From contig SWDT01000004.1 in the NCBI GenBank assembly GCA_009193035.1, positions 186,001 through 250,000 of the forward strand: a stretch of DNA of 64,000 nt, in the 5' to 3' direction. The notes under the pieces were generated by a model. The model had not been told where the DNA came from, did not search any database, and saw nothing but the letters and a program-made list of their open reading frames with translations. Below are positions 9,840-21,279 of this stretch, one piece after another (position 1 is the stretch's first letter; each line of letters begins with the position of its first letter). The position numbers and the translations under genes are program-made. The DNA comes from Halicephalobus mephisto (Eukaryota; Nematoda; Chromadorea; Rhabditida; Panagrolaimidae).

Positions 9840-10560
9840 ATTAAGATTTTGTAGAAGTCTCCAATATACAGTAGGAACTTTTTAGGATCTTACAGAAGTT
9901 TCTGGAATTTTCTAGGATTCTGTAAAAGTTTTCAGAATACTGTAGGTCCTGTTGGAACTTTTTAGAAGTCAGTAGAAAACTTCAGAATCTTATAGAAGTT
10001 TCTAGAATTTTCTAGGATTCTGTGAAAGTTTTCAGCATACTGTAGGTCCTGTTGGAACTTTTTAGAAGTCAGTAGAAAACTTCAGAATTTTACAGAAGTT
10101 TCTAGAATTCTGTAGAAGCTTTCAGAATCTTATTGAAAACTTCAGAATTTTACAGAAGCTTCTAGAATTTTCTAGAATTCTGTAAAAGTTTTCAGCATAC
10201 TGTAGGTCCTGTTGGAACTTCGGAATCCCATTAAAGACTTCAGAATCCAGTACAAAGTTCTGGAATCCATTGGAAAATTTCGAAACTTGTGAGAATTCTA
10301 TTGAAACTTTTGGGACTTTCCAGAATCTTCCATCATCTAACAAAAGCTTCTCGGACTTTTTGGAGCTTTCCAGAATCTCATAGAGGACTTCTGAAAACTA
10401 CGAAAATCTCATTCAATTTTCGAAACTTTCCAGAATTCGGTAGAAGTTTCAGAAATGGTCTAAAATTCGAACGAAATTCTCCGATTCTCATTGGAGTTTT
10501 CAAAATCCTTTAGAATTTTGTAAATTTTCCAGAATCCACTGAAATGTTTGAAATTTTTTG
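9840..10560. repeat. TTCTAGAA-rich repeats
   Basis: GTAGGTCCTGTTGGAACTT recurs at about 9942, 10042 and 10202, each within a longer duplicated block rich in TTCTAGAATTTTCTAGAA. This resembles loose heat-shock-element half-sites. ORFs on both strands are repeat translations. Confidence 0.7.
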
Positions 10561-10889
10561 AAAATTACAGTATTCCTGAATGAAGAAGTTTTTTCATCGA
10601 ATTGGAGTGCATTGTTTAATTGTGGTTTTATTGTTTTTTACAGTATTTCTTCTACGATTACAAACCGAAGTATATCTTTAAAAAACTAATTCTGAATTTA
10701 CTAAAAAATGTATTTCAACTTTGGAGCAAAATCATCCAGAAAAATCCAGATAGATTTTGACTTCTAAGATCCATGATATTGTTTCGAATGTAACCACATG
10801 GCTGTTATTTCTCAAGTTGCTTATGCACACAAAAAATTACTTTTAATTTTGTAAAAAATAGAAATTTTCATTATTATTTTTTAATTTTT

Positions 10890-11400
10890 GTCACAAATGT
10901 CAAATATTCATGAAAAATACAACGATTGTGTTATATTTCGTAATTGTTACAAAACTAAAAGTTACTTTTTTATGTACATTGGAGCTGTTTTTGGATAGTG
11001 ACTGGAAAGTCTTTATTTCAGTTGGAAATAGACACTATCCAAAACCTCTACACACAAAAAATACAACTTTTGATTCAATAACAAATCCAAATCGTCACTA
11101 TTACTTACAATCTCCGTCACAAATGTCAACTATTCATGAAAAATACAACGATTGTGTTACATTTATAATTGTTACAGGACTAAAAGTTACTTTTTTATGT
11201 ACATTGGAGCTGTTTTTGGATAGTGACTGGAAAGCCCTTATTTCAGTTGGAAATAGACACTATCCAAAATTTCTACACAAAAAATGGAAATCATTACTAT
11301 TACTTACAATCTCCGTCACAAATGTCAAATATTCATGAAAAATGTAACACAATCGTCACATTTCGCAATTGTTACAGTATCAAAAGTCGTGCTTTTTGTT
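10890..11400 (+). repeat. 226-bp hairpin repeat, locus A (two units)
   Basis: Two direct units offset by 226 bp. Each contains CATGAAAAATACAACGATTG, ATGTACATTGGAGCTG and the inverted pair TTTTGGATAGTG / CACTATCCAAAA separated by about 40 bp. The same family occurs at 26440-27000 and 39050-39860 in the opposite orientation. The 142-residue ORF crossing the array is best seen as repeat translation, though the peptide LELFLDSDWK is repeated in every unit. Confidence 0.8.
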
Positions 11401-11617
11401 AGTCTACCGAGATAAAGCATTTTTTATTTTTTTTTATTTTTTTTATTTGCGAAATTTGGAAATAAATCATTTAGCCACAAATTGAATCCAAAACAATTTT
11501 CGTTTAAAAAATTAATCAATCGACTAGGTCGTGAACTCCCAAGGATCAAGGCTATCAATCAATCCAATCCAGGTCAGTCTTGTCTGTTTATCCATTTCAA
11601 TTTTTGTCATTTTCAAA

Positions 11618-12088
11618 ATGAATCTGAATTTTTTAATTTTTTTAATATTTTTTTTGAAATTAACCTCCGGATGTACCATCGAAGTTTTGATAAAATCGAA
11701 CACGGCCAAAATCGTTTTTGCTCAATTTACGTCTCCTGACGGCCAGAAATCTCCTCTTTGGCTTTTCAAAAATCCGACTCAAAATCACAGATTCCAAATT
11801 AAAATGGACAATTGCTCAAAATCACCCATGATCGTAGATACGTTCGAATACGACAAAGTGACCGGCCAGAAGGGAAAACTGATCCATTCCTCGAGGGCCT
11901 TCGTCAACGGCAACGGATTTGTGGATTATACTGTAAGTTTTATAATTACTTAACTAGTCAGTAACTAATCCGTTTAGATAACTGGGGACTTGAAGGCGAA
12001 GATGTCCGGCAGAGTCGGGGTCTTCTGTGCCTTAGGGGACTGCGGGGGACGAGGAAAACGGGAAGTCACGAGAGCCGATCGTCGTTGA
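11618..12088 (+). CDS. Small secreted protein, nematode type, function unknown
   Basis: Exons 11618-11932 and 11978-12088, with a 45-bp intron (GTAAGT...TTTAG, phase 0), encode 141 residues. Residues 1-18 form a clear signal peptide (MNLNFLIFLIFFLKLTSG). The mature part starts CTIEVLIKSN and is a small basic domain with four Cys (CTIEV, DNCSKS, FCALGDC). It reads SPDGQKSPLW in the middle and ends in a basic tail, GGRGKREVTRADRR. The layout recalls small secreted nematode proteins that I cannot name. The upstream ORF extension lacks any feature and is ignored. The gene lies just ahead of another secreted-pathway protein on the same strand, 0.5 kb away. Confidence 0.7.
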
Positions 12089-12099
12089 ATTTTCTAACA

Positions 12100-12540
12100 T
12101 CTGATGAAGCCTTTTTTCAAATTTGTTTTTTTAATTAAATTATTTTTAAATCATAAATAATAAATTATTTTTAAATCTTAATGTTTTTTTTAAATAATAA
12201 AATTTTTTTAAATTTTAAATAATAAAATTATTTTTAAATTTTAAATAATAAAATTTTTTTAAAAACTTTAAATAATGAATTATTTTTAAATTTTAAATAA
12301 TTTTTTTTTAAATAATAAAATTATTTTTAAATTTTACATAATAATGTTTTTTTTTAAATTTTAAATAATGAATTTTTTCTTAATTTTCTTTAAAATTAAC
12401 TTTTCTGAATTTTTTAAGTATTTTTGAAAATTTAATGTTTTTTTATTTTTTTAATTTTTTGATTTTTTTAAATTTTTAAATTTTTTGAAGATGTACTAAG
12501 TTTTTTCTAAGAAGTTCTTGTTTTTAAGCCGCCTTTATCG
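12100..12540. repeat. AT-rich low-complexity spacer
   Basis: Repeats of TTTTTAAATTTTAAATAATAAA (about 30-bp period). It lies between the secreted-protein gene and the esterase-like gene. Confidence 0.6.
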
Positions 12541-12619
12541 ATCGATGAAGACAAACCGAAGACCTCAAAACTGATAACGACCTCTTCGAAGACAGAACAG
12601 TCTAGAAAGTTCTTCAAAA

Positions 12620-15600
12620 ATGGCATTTGCTATTTTTTTCTTGATTTTTTTATTTTCAACTTCCTTCGCTTCAGAATCTGAAACCAATGATCTGGTGGTC
12701 GAAACTCATCTGGGACAGATCGAAGGAACCTTGATGAAAAACGGAAAAGTCAAGGCCTTCCTCGGCATCCCCTACGCCAAACCTCCCTTAGGCAATTTAA
12801 GATTTAAAGTAATTTTTTAAATAAAAAAACTAATTTTAAAGTAAAAAAATTAAAAAAAACTAATTTTAAAATAAAAAAAAATAATCTTAAATTTTCTTAG
12901 ATTTGTAAAAAATTTTTAGTTTTTTAATTTTTTAAATTAAAGTTTTTAAAATTTTAGAAATTTAAGTTTCTTTAATTTTTTAAAATTTAAGTTTTTTAAA
13001 TTTTTTAAATTTAAATTTTTTAAATTTTTTAAATTTAAGTTTTTTAAATTTTTTAAATTTAAATTTTTTTAATTTTTTTAATTTTAGAAAGCGGAGTCTC
13101 CAGAACCTTGGAAGGGCTTGAAAAAAACGAAGCATTGGCTGAAAAAGTGTCTTCCATTCAGAAGGAAGTTTGAGGACCTCGAAACCTACGGTGAAGACTG
13201 TCTTTATTTGAATATTTTGGTCCCGGCCGAACCGGCAAACAAAACACATTTGGTCGTTTTTTTCTCGAACGAACAGCTCAATGTCGTCAAGATTCTGGAT
13301 TTGATGAAGAAACAAGTGGCCATCGGGGTCGTCTACTTCAGACAGGGACCTCAAGGTGGATTTTTTTAATTTCGAAATTAATCATTTTTGAAAATTTTTA
13401 TGATTACGGTATTCAGATAAGAATCCAAAAATAGAAGATTCTAAAAACCTCCAGAATCTAGTAGATATTTTAGAATTAATTAAATACAAAAATTCGTTAT
13501 TTTTGGTCTCGACTGGAAAATTTCGAAAATTCGTGTCGAGACAATTTTTGAAGACTTTAATATAAATATTTATATTTTTCTAACATGATTTACAATTTAT
13601 TAAATGAATTAGGAACTTTATAGAAGAATTTAGATACAAAAATTTGTTATTTTTGGTCTCGACTGGAAAATTCCGAAAATTCGTGTCGAGACAATTTTCG
13701 GAAACTTTGTTAAATATATATTTTTATAATAATGATATACAATTTATTAAATGAATTAGGAACTTTGTAGAAGAACTTAGATACAAAAATCTATTATTTT
13801 TGGTCTCGACTGGAAAATTCCGAAAATTCGTGTCGAGACAATTTTTGGAAATTTTATCATAGATATTTTTTAAGTATTTTATTTAATTAATTACAGGATT
13901 TGCTGCATTAAGTCCTGACGATGGAGATTACGGTATCTCAGATATCCAATTAGCTCTAGATTTTATTGAAAAAAATTTAAATAAATTCGGAATTTCTGGA
14001 TCGGTGGTTCTGGCTGGAGAAAACGACGGATCAGCGATCCTTCATCTGGCTTTTGACGAATGGCATCAGAAAAACAACGGTAAGTTTTAATTTTCGTCTT
14101 CAAAATGGGCTTCGACGTCCCTCACTTTCCGACTTCTGATTTCCGGTCCTGTTCCTAACACAAGCTAAAAATTAAATTTTTAAATAAAAAAAAATAAAAA
14201 TAATTAAAATTAATTTTTAAATTAAAAAAATTTTAAAAAATAAAAATAATTTAAATTAAATTTTTAAATTAAAAAAATAAAAATAATTTAAATTAAATCT
14301 TTAAATTAAAAAAATAAAAATAATTTAAATTAAATTTTTAAATTAAAAAAATAAAAATTAATTTTGATAATTTTTATTTTTAAAAAAACTTTAATTTTAA
14401 TTATTTTTAAATTTAAAAAAAATAAAAACTTCAAATAAAAAGTAGAAATTATTAAAATTAAAGTTTTTTTAAAATAAAAATTAAAATTTTAAATAAAAAA
14501 TAAAAGTTATTAAAATTAAAGTTTTTTTAAAAATAAAAACTATTAAAACTTATTTTTTTTAAAGTAAAAATTATTAAAATTAAATTTTTTTTAAATAAAA
14601 ATTATTAAAATTATTTTTTTTAAAATAAAAACTATTAAAATTAATTTTTTTAAATAAAAATTATTAAAATTATTTTTTTTAAATAAAAATTATTAAAATT
14701 ATTTTTTTTAAATAAAAATTATTAAAATTTATTTTTTAAAAATAAAAACTATTAAAATTTACTTTTTTTAAATAAAAATTATTAAAATTAAAGTTTTTTG
14801 AAAAGTAAAAATTATTAAAATTATTTTTTTTAAATAAAAATTATTAAAATAATTTTTTTTAAATAAAAATTTTTCTTACATCTTCTCCATCAATAGACAA
14901 TTGACCCAGAGAAAAATTTAAAATAGTTAAAAATAAGACGAAAAAAAGAACAAACCGCATTTTGGAAAATTTTTTATTTCAAAATTAAATTTTTTTCTTT
15001 TTCGAAATTGGGTCAAATATTTTCGTCAAAGAAAATGATCGAAAAAAATCGTTTTTTTTTTCAGTTCAAATTGACTTTAATGAGATGGAAAATTGGCATT
15101 CGTTCTCGTTTCGTCAAAAATCAATTAAATGAAGAAATTTAAAATATAAAAATATTTGACGAAAAAAATATCAAAAAACTTTAATTTTTTGAAGAAAATT
15201 AATTTTGGCGAAATGTGAATTGGCATTCGTTCTCGTTTCGCCAAAAATCAATTAAATGAAGAAATTTAAAATATAAAAATATTTAACAAAAAAAATATCA
15301 AAAAACTTTAATTTTTTGAAAAATATTTATTTTGGCGAAATGTGAATTGGCATTGATTCTCGTTTCGCCAAAATAGCTTGATTTTAAAAATTCAAACTCT
15401 AGTATTTGGCATCCTGTTCTCTTTGTCAATTATTTTGAAATTTTAAAATGAAAAATTTTATTTTATTTGACAAAATAAAAAAAAATTAATTTTTTATCAA
15501 ATTAGGTTTACCTGAAAATTCAAATTCTAACTTTTGGCGTTTTGTTCTTAATGCCAACTATTTTAGAATTTTAAAATGAAAAATTTTATTTTATTCGACA

Positions 15601-16726
15601 AAATAAAAAAATTAATTTTTTACAAAATTAGGTTTACCTGAAAATTCAAATTCTAACTTTTGGCGTTTTGTTCTTAATGCCAATTACTTTGAAATTTTTA
15701 TTTAATGAAATAAAAACATTAATTTTTTTAAAACAGACTTTTTCAGTGGAAAGAGAGTACAAATTAGTCCTTTTGAACGGCCACAAGATGATCGAAAGGA
15801 TCCAGCCGGATTTCGAAAGATCAAAGAAAAACACCCAAATTTTGTTTAAAAAATTAGATTGCGATTTGCCTTCTGGAGTTCAGGCGATGGATTGCGCCAG
15901 AACGAAGACCTTCACGGATGTCCTCAGGGCTTATCTCGAAGTTGACTTTCACGAAGAATACGGTACTCCTTTTAAGCCCGTGAAACCGGGTCCCGAAACG
16001 AAGACCTCCGTGAAGGCGATAATAGGTCTGGAATCGGCCTTGACTCAGGACCACTACAGTACGGTAGACGAATTTCGAACGAATTACAGTTATTTGGAAT
16101 TTAAAAATTTGCTGGCCAGAACTGTGTCGGATCGGAAATACCGTAACGGGCCGCTGCTGAGAAGACTGGTCTTCCACGAGTACGTCCGGGCCGTGGGCAG
16201 CAAAAAAGACGTTTATTTTCTCTGGACCCAGGGCCGTCAGATCCTCCGGGAGAAGCACTACGACGCCCCTACAGTAATCCTTCTCCAGAATCTCAAACCA
16301 GAAGAAAAATCAATTTTTGTTTTTAAATATGAAATTCAAAAACCGATTTCGAGTTGTTTATCCGCCTACAGTCCGGATCATCTTAATCCTTTTTGCAGCC
16401 AATTTTGGAAATTTATTTTCAGATTTTCGACAAATGGAGCTCCGACAAAAAACACCTGCGGCAATGACGGACCTAAATGGCCTGCTTTGAAGTCCACAAA
16501 AAGGGACTATTTCTTAATCATGCACGAAAACGGAAAAACAGAATGGGAATTTCCACTTTCCCTAAGGGCAGACGCTTTTTGGAACGATTTAATTCCACTT
16601 TTTGATCAATTGGAGCTTTCTGGAAAAAGACATCCAGCCGAAGAAAACGAAATCGAACTTGTCCATCCTCTGGAGGAAGAAGACGATCAACAACAGTACC
16701 ATACAGTACCCAGGGACGAATTCTGA
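12620..16726 (+). CDS. Carboxylesterase-family protein lacking catalytic serine
   Basis: Exons 12620-12808, 13088-13355, 13897-14079 and 15747-16726 join in frame (phases 0, 1, 1) to 539 residues, the usual length of type-B carboxylesterases. Visible: signal peptide MAFAIFFLIFLFSTSFAS, the N-terminal block VKAFLGIPYAKPPLGNLRF, the type-B signature EDCLYLN near residue 98, and the C-terminal block ending KWPALKSTKRDYFL...FWNDL. The nucleophile elbow, normally GESAG, reads GENDG at about 193-197, so Ser is replaced by Asn. The oxyanion HGGGF motif is absent (FFSNEQ in its place) and no GxxH histidine is obvious. The protein ends VPRDEF, close to KDEL-type ER-retention signals. It should fold like an esterase but not hydrolyse esters; a binding or chaperone role is inference. 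Introns 2-3 hold tandem arrays. Confidence 0.85.
13495..13870. repeat. Intronic array with GTCTCGAC/GTCGAGAC hairpins
   Basis: Three units about 148 bp apart (13505, 13655, 13802). Each has GGTCTCGACTGGAAAATT followed by CGAAAATTCGTGTCGAGAC, which can fold on itself. It lies in intron 2 of the esterase-like gene. Confidence 0.8.
14160..14880. repeat. Intronic (A/T)-only minisatellite
   Basis: About 25 copies of a roughly 30-bp unit, TTTTTTTAAATAAAAATTAT plus TAAAATTA. It lies in intron 3 of the esterase-like gene. Confidence 0.75.
15060..15710. repeat. Intronic tandem array, about 127-bp unit
   Basis: Units at about 15093, 15219 and 15346 carry GGCATTCGTTCTCGTTTCG. Later units at 15404, 15533 and 15659 carry TTTTGGCGTTTTGTTCTTAA. 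Spacing is about 127 bp throughout. It ends just before the last exon of the esterase-like gene. Confidence 0.75.
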
Positions 16727-17191
16727 TTCAAATAACAAACTTTGAAAATTCGTTATTTCGCTAAAAATCACTTTATTAATGATAATTTACAGCTATATAT
16801 TACAAAAAAAAATAAATTTTTTATGAATTATCCTAAAAATTTTCAGAATTAAATTACTGTAAAAAATAAAAACAATTTTTTTAAAATTGTTATAAGAACT
16901 TTTAGATTCGTCTTACTGTAGAAAATAAAAACAATTTCTAAAATTCTAATTTTAAAAAACAATTTTCTAAAATTCTAATTTTAAAAAATTAATTTTCTAA
17001 AATTTCAATTTATAAAAAATTAATTTTCAAATTTCAATCTATAAAAAAATTTCTAAAATTCTAATTTTAAAAAAAATAATTTTCTAAAATTCTAATTTAA
17101 AAAAAAATAATTTTCTAAAATTCTAAATTTTATAAAAAATAATTTTCTAAAATTCTAATTTTAAAAAATTAATTTCTAAAATTCCACAAAA
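16727..17191. other. Convergent intergenic region, A/T clusters
   Basis: Short 3' region of the esterase-like gene (AATAAA near 16812), then an array of TTTTCTAAAATTCTAATTTT at 16920-17180 up to the stop codon of the convergent LDH gene. A and T runs repeat about every 10 bp. Confidence 0.6.
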
Positions 17192-19840
17192 TTAAAACTT
17201 CAAAGATTGCTGAACTTCATGAAGTTGAAAAGCAGATTTTTTGAGTTGATTAATTTCATGTTCGTTTAAATTTTGCTTGATGACGTCAGTGATACCGTTA
17301 CTTCCAAGAACACATGGAACAGAAAGATAAACATCTTTATCAATTTCGTGAAGTCCATTGATGTTCGTCGACAAAGCAAAAACGTTTCTACTGTCGTACA
17401 ATGCTCCTTGAACAATTTTACAAACGGATAATCCGATGGCCCAAGAAGTGTATCCTTTGAGTTTGATTATATCATAAGCACTTTCAACAACTTTTTTGTG
17501 AATTGCTGATTCCCAATTTTTATCAGATTCTTGTTCTCCAATATTCGGCTTCAGATTCGACAACGTGACTCCAGCCACATTGACGCCGCTCCAGACGGGA
17601 ACCGAGGAGTCCCCGTGTTCCCCTATGATCCATCCATGGCAGTTAGATGGAGCCAAATTTAATTTTTCTCCAAGAAGAAATCTGAATCTAGCAGAATCCA
17701 GATTTGTTCCACTTCCAATGACTCTAGCCGTAGGCAATCCAGACAATTTCCAAGTCACATAAGTCAAAACATCAACCGGATTAGAAACAACCAAAAGCAA
17801 CGTTTCTGGAGAATATTCCACAAGTTTTGGAATTATTCCTTTGAAAATTTCCACATTTCTTTGAACAAGAGATAATCTCGATTCTCCTTCACGTTGACGA
17901 CAACCAGCCGTGATTACGCAAATCTTCGATCCAGCAGTGATCGAATAATCTGAAAAGATAAAATTCAACAATCATCAAAAACTTCATATATAAAAATCTT
18001 TTAAAATTTCATATATAAAAACTTTTTAAAACTTCATAAAAATTTTCTTTAATTTCATAAAAATTTTTTAAAACTTCATATATAAGAACTTTTTGAAACT
18101 TCATAAAAAATTTTTTTTAAATTTCATAAAAATTTTTTTTAATTTCATATATAAAAATCTTTTAAATTTCACATATAAGAACTTTTTGAAACTTCATAAA
18201 AATTTTTTTTATTTCATAGAAATTTTTTAAAATTTCATATAAAAATTTTCTCATTTTATATAAAAATCTTCCTTAATTTCATATATAAGAACTTTTTAAA
18301 ACTTCATATATAAGAATTCTCCGAAATTCCATATAAAAATCGTTTTTAATTTTTTATAAAAATTTTTTCAATTTCATATATAAAAACTTCTTAAATTTCA
18401 AATATAATAATTTTGTAAATTTGATTAAATTTAAAATTATATTTAAATAACTAATGAAAAACAAACCAGTGCTGGCTTTGATGACACAAGGCCGGGTGAA
18501 AGCCAGACCGTGCTGCAGATCCATCATTTCTCCTTCGAGTTTGTCAGCAACTACATCAACTAAAGCAATTTCACCAGCGATTCCATGTTGAAGAATACTG
18601 TATGCACAAGCCATTCCTAAAAATTATATTATTATTAAAATTAAAATTATTACGAAATATTTCTGAAAAAATCAAAAATTTTTTTAAATTATTTCATATA
18701 TCAATTTTAAGTTTTTATTTAATTTTACAAAATTCCATAATTCTTCAAGATTCTAGATTTCTGAAATTGGAAGATTTTTTACCGGATTCTGAAGCTCTAG
18801 AAGTTTTTAAAAAATTCAAAAAACTTCTAAAATCTTTTAAGATTCTAATTTTTTGAAATTAGAAATTTTCACTATATTTACAAAGATTCTAAAATTTTCA
18901 ATTCGATTTTGAAAATCTATAAAATTCTAAAAAATCAGAAACTTTTACAAAATTCAAAAAATTTCTAAAAAGTGTTTTAAGATTCTAAATCTTTGAAATT
19001 AGAAATTCTCACTATATTTACAAAGATTCTAAAATTTTCAATTCGATTTTTAAACCTATAAGATTCTAAAAAATCAAAAACTTACAAAATCCAAAAAACT
19101 TCTAAAAAGTGTTTTAAGATTCTAATTCTTCGAAATTAGAAATTCTCATTATATTTACAAAGATTCTAAAATTTTCAATTCGATTTTGAAAATCTATAAA
19201 ATTCTAAAAAATCAAAAACTTACAAAATCCAAAAAACTTCTAAAAAATCTTTTAAAATTCTAATTCTTCAAAATTAGAAATTTTCACTATATTTACAAAG
19301 ATTCTAAAATTTTCAATTCGATTTTTAAACCTATAAGATTCTAAAAAATCAGAAACTTTTACAAAATTCGAGAAAATTTTAGTTTTTTTAGATTCTAATT
19401 CTTTGAAATTAGAAATTTTCACTATATTTACGAAGATTTTAAAACTTCCAATTCGATTCTGAAAGCATTTATAAGATTCTACACTTTCAAAAATTTCTGT
19501 AAAAATTCAAAACTTTTCTTTAAGATTCTAAATCTTTGAAATTAGAAGTTTTTACGGTATTTATGAAGATTTTAGAATTTTATATTCGATTTTTAAACCT
19601 ATAAGATTCTAAAAAATCAGAAACTTTTACAAAATTCGAGAAAATTTTAGTTTTTTAGATTTTGAAACTACAAAATTATAAATTTTTGAATTCCTTGATT
19701 TTTAGATTTTATAATTTTTTTTAAACTAATAAACAAAACTAACCGACTTGACCGACTCCAACGATGGTGACCTTGGCATGATGTTCCTTGTCCCGAGGAG
19801 GCTGGATCTGCTTCAACAATCCGGCACTAATATCACTCAT
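17192..19840 (-). CDS. ldh-1: L-lactate dehydrogenase
   Basis: Minus-strand exons 19744-19840, 18467-18616 and 17192-17949 (phases 1 and 1) encode 334 residues, full length for LDH. It reduces pyruvate to L-lactate with NADH in the cytosol. Visible: the NAD-binding glycine loop VGVGQVGMA at about 28-36, the mobile loop with RQREGESR near residue 101, [20 protein letters not shown], and the catalytic histidine in [10 protein letters not shown] (about residue 194). The match to C. elegans LDH-1 is strong along its whole length. Start: TTTTTTCAG then C and ATG, a good trans-splice or splice acceptor. Both introns are long and filled with AT-rich arrays. A TACGTG motif lies about 350 bp upstream of the start. 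Confidence 0.95.
17985..18420. repeat. Intronic array, LDH intron 2
   Basis: About 15 copies of a roughly 30-bp unit with TTTCATATATAAAAACTTTT and TTTCATAAAAATTTTTT. Confidence 0.75.
18700..19680. repeat. Intronic tandem array, LDH intron 1
   Basis: About six units of 120-130 bp carrying TTCACTATATTTACAAAGAT, TTCAATTCGATTTT and CTATAAGATTCTAAAAAATC. Confidence 0.8.
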
Positions 19841-19854
19841 GCTGAAAAAATTAA

Positions 19855-20155
19855 TTTCTTAAAAAATCAAAAAAAATAGAAAAAATTTAAAAACAAAAAA
19901 AAAATAAAAAATTTTAAATTTTAAAAAAATGAAAAAACTCTAAAAAGTAGAAAATTTTTAAAAATAAAGAAATTTTTAAAAATAAAGAAATTCTAAAAAA
20001 TTTTAAATTTTAAAAAAATGAAAAAACTCTAAAAAGTAAAAAATTTTAAAAAGTAACAAATCTTAAAAAATGAAGAAATTTTAAAAAGTAGAAAATTTTA
20101 AAAATAAAGAAATTTTAAAAAGTAGAAAAACAGAAAAATTTTAAAAACAGAAAAA
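19855..20155. repeat. A-rich low-complexity repeats
   Basis: Units such as AAAAAACTCTAAAAAGTA and AAATTTTTAAAAATAAAGAA upstream of LDH. No gene. Confidence 0.6.
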
Positions 20156-20159
20156 TTAA

Positions 20160-20440
20160 AAACCGAAAATCAAAAGTGCAATAGATTTGGCTACGTGACG
20201 AATAAGAAAAACGAGTTTTTCCAAGTCGCAAATGTTCCAAATGCCCAAAGACCCGTCTGCTCGACTCGCCCTGAGGCAACAGAGGACCAAGGAGGAATTC
20301 GATGTGGAAACTGGCCAGTCTCTAAGCTTCCACCCAAAGGCACTTTTCAATTTTTATATTTACAAAAATACTTACTTTATTGGTTCCATTTTTTTGGAAA
20401 AATTCGGAAATTTTCGAAATTGAAAAATTCAAATCTCTGA
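20160..20440 (-). promoter_or_regulatory. Candidate LDH upstream region with TACGTG
   Basis: A complex, non-repetitive island about 320-600 bp upstream of the LDH start. It contains CTACGTGACG (20191-20200), whose TACGTG core is the HIF hypoxia-response half-site. The island is open on both strands: plus-strand MPKDPSARLALRQQRTKEE from 20240, and a minus-strand frame. It could therefore be an unrecognised exon, but I found no convincing splice donors. Confidence 0.35.
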
Positions 20441-20904
20441 AATTTTAAAATTTACAAAAATTACACGTAAATTAAACTCGAATTTAAATTTTAAAAATAA
20501 AAAAAATTAAATTTTAAAAATAAAAAAAGTAATTTTTTTATTTAAAAAAGAAAAAAAATTTTACAAAATTGTCTCAAAAAGAATTTTGAGATTTTTATTA
20601 TTTTAAATTTTTATAAATTTAAATTTTATAAAATTAAAAAATAAAATTTTTTTGAAATGGTTTAACACGATTTTTTAGAACTTTCTAGAATCTTGCTTGA
20701 GATTCTTAGATTTCAGAATCTACCGTAAAAGTCCAGAAGTCTATAGAATTTTGGAAATTCCTGTAAAATGCAAAATTTTAAGAAATTCTGAATTTATAAA
20801 ATTTCAGAAGTTTTCAGAACGTTCATTTTGATGTTACATGGACTTCCTCTAATGACGATGTGGAAAAAATTAAGTATATTCTTCACCTAACGATGTCCAT
20901 TATA

Positions 20905-21275
20905 TAAAAAATAAAAAAGTTACAAAATTTAATTCTAAAAATAAAAAAATTACAAAACTCAATTCCAAAAATAAAAAAGTTACAAAATTTAATTTTAAAA
21001 ATAAAAAAATTACAAAATTTAATTTTAAAAATATAAAAGTTACAAAATTTAATTCCAAAAATAAAAAAATTACAAAACTTAATTCTAAAAATAAAAAAAT
21101 TACAAAACTCAATTCTAAAAATAAAAAAATTACAAAATTTAATTTTAAAAATATAAAAGTTACAAAATTTAATTCTAAAAATAAAAAAATTACAAAATTT
21201 AATTCCAAAAATAAAAAAATTACAAAATTTAATTATAAAAATATAAGTTACAAAATTTAATTCCAAAAATAAAAA
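20905..21275. repeat. 30-bp minisatellite
   Basis: About 12 near-perfect copies of the 30-bp unit containing AAAAATTACAAAATTTAATT. The minus-strand ORFs reading FCNFFIF repeats are translations of it. Confidence 0.9.
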
Positions 21276-21279
21276 ATCT

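Noticed and set aside
10910..11338. 142-residue plus-strand ORF in the 226-bp repeat
   Set aside because: It spans two repeat units and restarts the same peptide; no signal, domain or splice support. Kept as a repeat, although the shared peptide is noted in a finding.
15854..16258. 134-residue minus-strand ORF opposite the esterase exon
   Set aside because: Shadow of the plus-strand coding exon, which has family signatures.
20883..21266. 102- and 127-residue minus-strand ORFs with FCNFFIF repeats
   Set aside because: They are translations of the 30-bp minisatellite; open in two frames simply because the unit lacks stop codons.
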